Origin: Flavobacteriaceae bacterium
GTDB lineage: Bacteria; Bacteroidota; Bacteroidia; Flavobacteriales; Flavobacteriaceae
Reading direction: 5' to 3'
Length of the DNA stretch: 7,264 bases
Assembly (NCBI GenBank): GCA_020435885.1
Contig: JAGQYU010000203.1
Location: forward strand, 1 to 7,264
Shown here in pieces: positions 4,887-7,264 of this stretch. A program made the translations under genes and the position numbers. The notes beneath the pieces were generated by a model. It ran no database searches. It was not told the origin of the DNA and worked only from the letters and a program-made list of their open reading frames with translations. Numbering within the stretch: the first letter of the stretch is position 1; each line of letters starts with the position of its first letter.

Positions 4887-5331
4887 AATACCCAAAGGGT
4901 TCGAAGTAGCAAGTTTCTACCAGGAGTCGGGCGAGATAAAGTTTAGGCCAACTCCAGTAGATGTTACAGATCGCATCAAAACATTGGATGATGTATATGC
5001 CGATAATGGCACTTCAAAAGAAGAGTTCGAGCAGGAATATGGATTCTTGCCAGACCATGTGAAAGCATATCTCCAAATGGAGATGATCGCCAGTTCCTTC
5101 AATGAGGGATGGGAAGCCGACTGGACTGATAGCAGTCAAAGAAAATACTTTCAATACTTCTACATGGGAGAGAAATCGGGTTCTTCGGGCTTTCGTTTCA
5201 GCGTCTGCGTTTACTGGGCTGCGGATTCGCTTGTCGGCTCTCGCCTTTGCTTCAAAAGTTATGAGTTGGCGGAACACACCGTAAATCTATTCCTAGAGGT
5301 TTACAAAAGGTTTCATTACAAGAACCAATAA
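4867..5331 (+). CDS. Conserved Bacteroidota mobile-element protein of unknown function
   Basis: The 154-residue protein matches a family I recall from Bacteroidota prophages and conjugative elements by two stretches: NEGWEADWTDSSQRKYFQYF (79-98) and a C-terminal block SSGFRFS (106-112) ... LVGSRLCFKSYELAEH (122-137). Between them lies VCVYWAADS. No enzymatic motif is evident and I do not know a function. The DNA of the second block (5171-5250) is about 56% GC by count, well above the surrounding gene, and carries codons such as TCG, GGC and CGT. It may be a recently exchanged or strongly selected core. The start overlaps the previous gene by 20 bp. A hairpin follows right after the stop. Confidence 0.75.
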   Translation: MKTLKIEIPKGFEVASFYQESGEIKFRPTPVDVTDRIKTLDDVYADNGTSKEEFEQEYGFLPDHVKAYLQMEMIASSFNEGWEADWTDSSQRKYFQYFYMGEKSGSSGFRFSVCVYWAADSLVGSRLCFKSYELAEHTVNLFLEVYKRFHYKNQ

Positions 5332-5335
5332 AAAA

Positions 5336-5355
5336 AGCCACTCGGCAAAGTGGCT
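5336..5355 (-). terminator. Intrinsic terminator, leftward orientation
   Basis: AGCCACT at 5336-5342 and AGTGGCT at 5349-5355 form a perfect 7-bp stem with a 6-nt loop. On the minus strand the stem is followed by six T (5335 down to 5330), a classical intrinsic terminator. On the plus strand it follows an A-run and precedes CAAAACAAGAATAAA, so it does not look like a rightward terminator. No leftward gene is seen nearby, so it may stop antisense transcription or work as an RNA hairpin in the leader of the next gene. Confidence 0.55.
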
Positions 5356-5398
5356 CAAAACAAGAATAAATCAAGTTTAACATTAATAATTCAAAATT

Positions 5399-5824
5399 AT
5401 GGAAAATTCAGAAAAAAAACAGGAGTTATACCCTAAAAATGGAGAGGTAACATTCCTGATGCCAAACACTAACGCTATTGGCGTACTTAAAAAAGCCCAA
5501 AAAGGCAGGAGCTTAACCGCAAAATACATGACTGTTGAAGATTGGCAGTCAGAAAAAGGTAAAGAGAAACTATGCTACTTTTTAGGCTTTAAAGAATCTG
5601 TTGATGCTAGTGGTGAAGTGTATTATTTAGCAAAACTACACGATGGAGATACGCCATTTGTAGCTGCTCAAACCATATTAGTTCAATCACTTGCCAATAT
5701 ACCAGTTGGACAGGGTGTTTCAATTACATGTACTGATGTTGTTAAGAACTCAAAGAGTGGCAAAACGGCTTTATTTGATGTAGTCGAGCTGGACGTTAAT
5801 TTAATGGGTAGAGACGATGAGTAG
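5399..5824 (+). CDS. Possible ssDNA-binding OB-fold-like phage protein
   Basis: The 141-residue protein has an acidic C-terminal end (NLMGRDDE) and a mostly beta-strand central region (KLCYFLGFKESV, EVYYLAKLHDGDTPFV, GQGVSITCTDVVKNSKSGKTALFDVVEL), which would fit an OB-fold. An acidic tail is typical of ssDNA-binding proteins, and the neighbour is a RecE-like exonuclease, so it may protect or present single strands in phage recombination or replication. I cannot show the OB-fold directly. Residues 25-40 (NAIGVLKKAQKGRSLT) resemble residues 12-27 of the next protein. The gene overlaps the nuclease gene by 8 bp. Its leader of 67 bp contains the hairpin at 5336-5355. Confidence 0.62.
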   Translation: MENSEKKQELYPKNGEVTFLMPNTNAIGVLKKAQKGRSLTAKYMTVEDWQSEKGKEKLCYFLGFKESVDASGEVYYLAKLHDGDTPFVAAQTILVQSLANIPVGQGVSITCTDVVKNSKSGKTALFDVVELDVNLMGRDDE

Positions 5825-7043
5825 TTTTGAAAATCTAGAATTAGGGGCTGATGCAATGTCAGCCCTTAAAACAGCGCAGAGAGGTGAAACACTTACTAAA
5901 AGTGTGGATTATACAAGACCACTTTCAGAATATGCTACACCTGACCAAATAGCCACTTTTTTACTAAACAATAAAGAAGCGAAACACATTTATACAAAAG
6001 ATCTAAATGTGAATGGTATTGCGATTCAGGATAGTATGGAAAAGTACCTATCTAATGAGGCTTTGAGTTCTGGAATGTTAAAGGAAGCATTAAAGACACC
6101 TATGCATTTAGCCTTTGCTATTTATGGAGATAAGCAAGAACTTGAAAAAATACAAGGTGAAAAAGCTCATTTTAACTTAGGTAATTTTTTACACCAAGCA
6201 ATTTTAGAGCCTACAAAATTTGGTCGTGCAATAGTTGACAATACTTCAGTTGGCTCTACTGATGCAACGGATAAGGCAATTGAATTTTTGGAAACACAAA
6301 TCACAAACAATGGTTTTGGTGTTGATGATAAAGGTGAGGAAATAACAGCTCAAGAAGCTTTGGATTTAGCTAATAAAGATGTTTCTGATTTAGGAATGTC
6401 ACTGGATAAAATAGACGGCAAGAGAGCCTATGTAAAAGCCTTGAAATATTTTTCTGGACTGGAAGCTGTAACCGAAGAAAACTACTTCAAAATCCAAATC
6501 CTTAAAAAGCATTACGAAGAATATGGAGGCGGTATTTTAAAACGCTTATTGCATCATTCAAAAAGAGAAATATCACTTTACACAACGGATGAAGTAACTG
6601 GACTTAATGTAAAGGTAAGGCCTGATGCTCTACAGTTCGAAGAAAATATTGGTGTTAATGCAGTTATTTCAATAAAAAGCTCAGGTATTGAAGATTTAAG
6701 AGCATTCTATTATCAAGCTGCAAAACTGCACTACGATCTATCAGAGGGTATGTATCAAGAAGTCGCATCTAAAGTAACTGGACGTGATTTCAATTGTACC
6801 ATTATGATAATGTTACAAACGGTTGCCCCTTATGCTGTTGCTGTTTTAGTGTGGTCTCCAGAAGATATTGAAACTGGAAAGCATAAGTATAGAGTTGCCT
6901 TAGATGTTGCTAAAAATGCAATAACAGAACAAAGATACCCAGGCTATGATTCGTTTGCTGAAACAGGTGATTTCGGTCTTATACAGATGCACCTACCACA
7001 ATGGAACAATCAAGAATTTTTACCATCACAAATAACAAATTAA
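5817..7043 (+). CDS. RecE-like PD-(D/E)XK exonuclease
   Basis: The 408-residue protein resembles the RecE/exonuclease VIII-type PD-(D/E)XK family (DUF3799). GNFLHQAILEPTKF (122-135), with H126, matches the G-x-x-x-H-x-x-x-L-E-P motif. RPDAL gives the first acidic residue, D270. The strand after it reads VISIKSS, where family members usually have D-x-K; here the acidic place is S285 and K287 is kept. The SEGMYQE (309-315) stretch corresponds to the family's Q-x-x-x-Y area in changed form. The region TIMIMLQTVAPYAVAVLVW fits the beta strands that close the fold. Such enzymes resect dsDNA ends to give ssDNA for annealing, which fits the possible ssDNA-binding partner upstream. The changed residue could mean altered activity or my alignment may be one strand off. 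Confidence 0.72.
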   Translation: MSSFENLELGADAMSALKTAQRGETLTKSVDYTRPLSEYATPDQIATFLLNNKEAKHIYTKDLNVNGIAIQDSMEKYLSNEALSSGMLKEALKTPMHLAFAIYGDKQELEKIQGEKAHFNLGNFLHQAILEPTKFGRAIVDNTSVGSTDATDKAIEFLETQITNNGFGVDDKGEEITAQEALDLANKDVSDLGMSLDKIDGKRAYVKALKYFSGLEAVTEENYFKIQILKKHYEEYGGGILKRLLHHSKREISLYTTDEVTGLNVKVRPDALQFEENIGVNAVISIKSSGIEDLRAFYYQAAKLHYDLSEGMYQEVASKVTGRDFNCTIMIMLQTVAPYAVAVLVWSPEDIETGKHKYRVALDVAKNAITEQRYPGYDSFAETGDFGLIQMHLPQWNNQEFLPSQITN

Positions 7044-7044
7044 A

Positions 7045-7264
7045 ATGAAACAAGGAAAAACAAGAACAATGAGTATTTGCCTTTCAGACATTCCAAAGGA
7101 AAGAATCTTAAAGCACTCAAACGGTAAACTGTACCTACCTATACAAACTTACGATCATGACGAACCAGATAGGTTTGATAATGATTTTTCGGTATCAATT
7201 TCACTAACAAAAGAAGAAATAGAAGCTAGAAAAAACGGTGAAAAAATAAACCGTGTATTTATTG
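7045..7264 (+). CDS. Partial conserved Bacteroidota phage protein (runs off the window)
   Basis: ATG at 7045, one base after the nuclease stop at 7043, opens a frame that stays open to the end of the window, giving 73 complete residues. It begins MKQGKTRTMSICLSDIPKER, continues GKLYLPIQTYDHDEPDRF and ends with a lysine/glutamate-rich helix. The SICLSDIPKERI...NGKLYL opening resembles small proteins I recall next to recombination genes of Bacteroidota prophages. The function is unknown. It should belong to the same operon as the nuclease. The C-terminal part is missing from the window. Confidence 0.65.
   Translation, partial: MKQGKTRTMSICLSDIPKERILKHSNGKLYLPIQTYDHDEPDRFDNDFSVSISLTKEEIEARKNGEKINRVFI

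Noticed and set aside
5014..5284. Overlapping ORFs on both strands in the GC-rich part of the 4867-5331 gene
   Set aside because: Stops are rare in any frame where GC is high; the rightward frame at 4867 carries the family motifs and fits the operon.
4867..5331. Diversity-generating retroelement target
   Set aside because: The varied centre between conserved blocks is suggestive, but no template repeat or reverse transcriptase is in the window and no C-type lectin fold is evident.

Overview
The window looks like part of a temperate phage or prophage of a Bacteroidota host, most likely a flavobacterium. The DNA is AT-rich and starts lack Shine-Dalgarno motifs, having A-rich leaders instead. 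There is a promoter of the Bacteroidota type (TTTG, 19 nt, TATATTTG), and several proteins resemble families I know from Bacteroidota phages. Most same-strand neighbours are tightly packed or overlap, often by ATGA.

Left part (1-2166, rightward): a late lysis block. It holds an Amidase_3-type endolysin, a 57-residue holin-like membrane protein, an intergenic region with two inverted repeats, a 43-residue protein, a DUF6527-like protein, and a lipoprotein with a C-terminal membrane anchor that has the layout of a one-protein spanin. A 48-residue ORF follows. Together these could attack the cytoplasmic membrane, the peptidoglycan and the outer membrane.

Middle (about 2167-3018): an immunity or switch region. 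One leftward gene encodes an XRE-type DNA-binding domain joined to the C-terminal half of a tyrosine recombinase of Bacteroidota phage type. Between it and the rightward genes lies a 21-bp operator-like palindrome set inside a promoter, with a weaker copy exactly 31 bp upstream and a tandem 11-bp repeat at the repressor start.

Right part (3019-7264, rightward): an early operon. It contains two unknown proteins, a hairpin, a secreted outer-membrane beta-barrel-like protein, a small HTH protein, two small proteins (one with a membrane segment), a conserved Bacteroidota mobile-element protein with a GC-rich core, a hairpin, a possible ssDNA-binding protein, a RecE-like PD-(D/E)XK exonuclease, and the start of another conserved phage protein. 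The last genes look like a recombination or replication module.

The most unusual points are the repressor-recombinase fusion with its operators, the candidate unimolecular spanin, a short N-terminal motif shared by the two adjacent recombination proteins, and intergenic hairpins that share a loop motif. Lysis genes directly beside the immunity region suggest a circular or phage-form genome order. No tRNA, rRNA, CRISPR array, insertion sequence or reverse transcriptase was seen.
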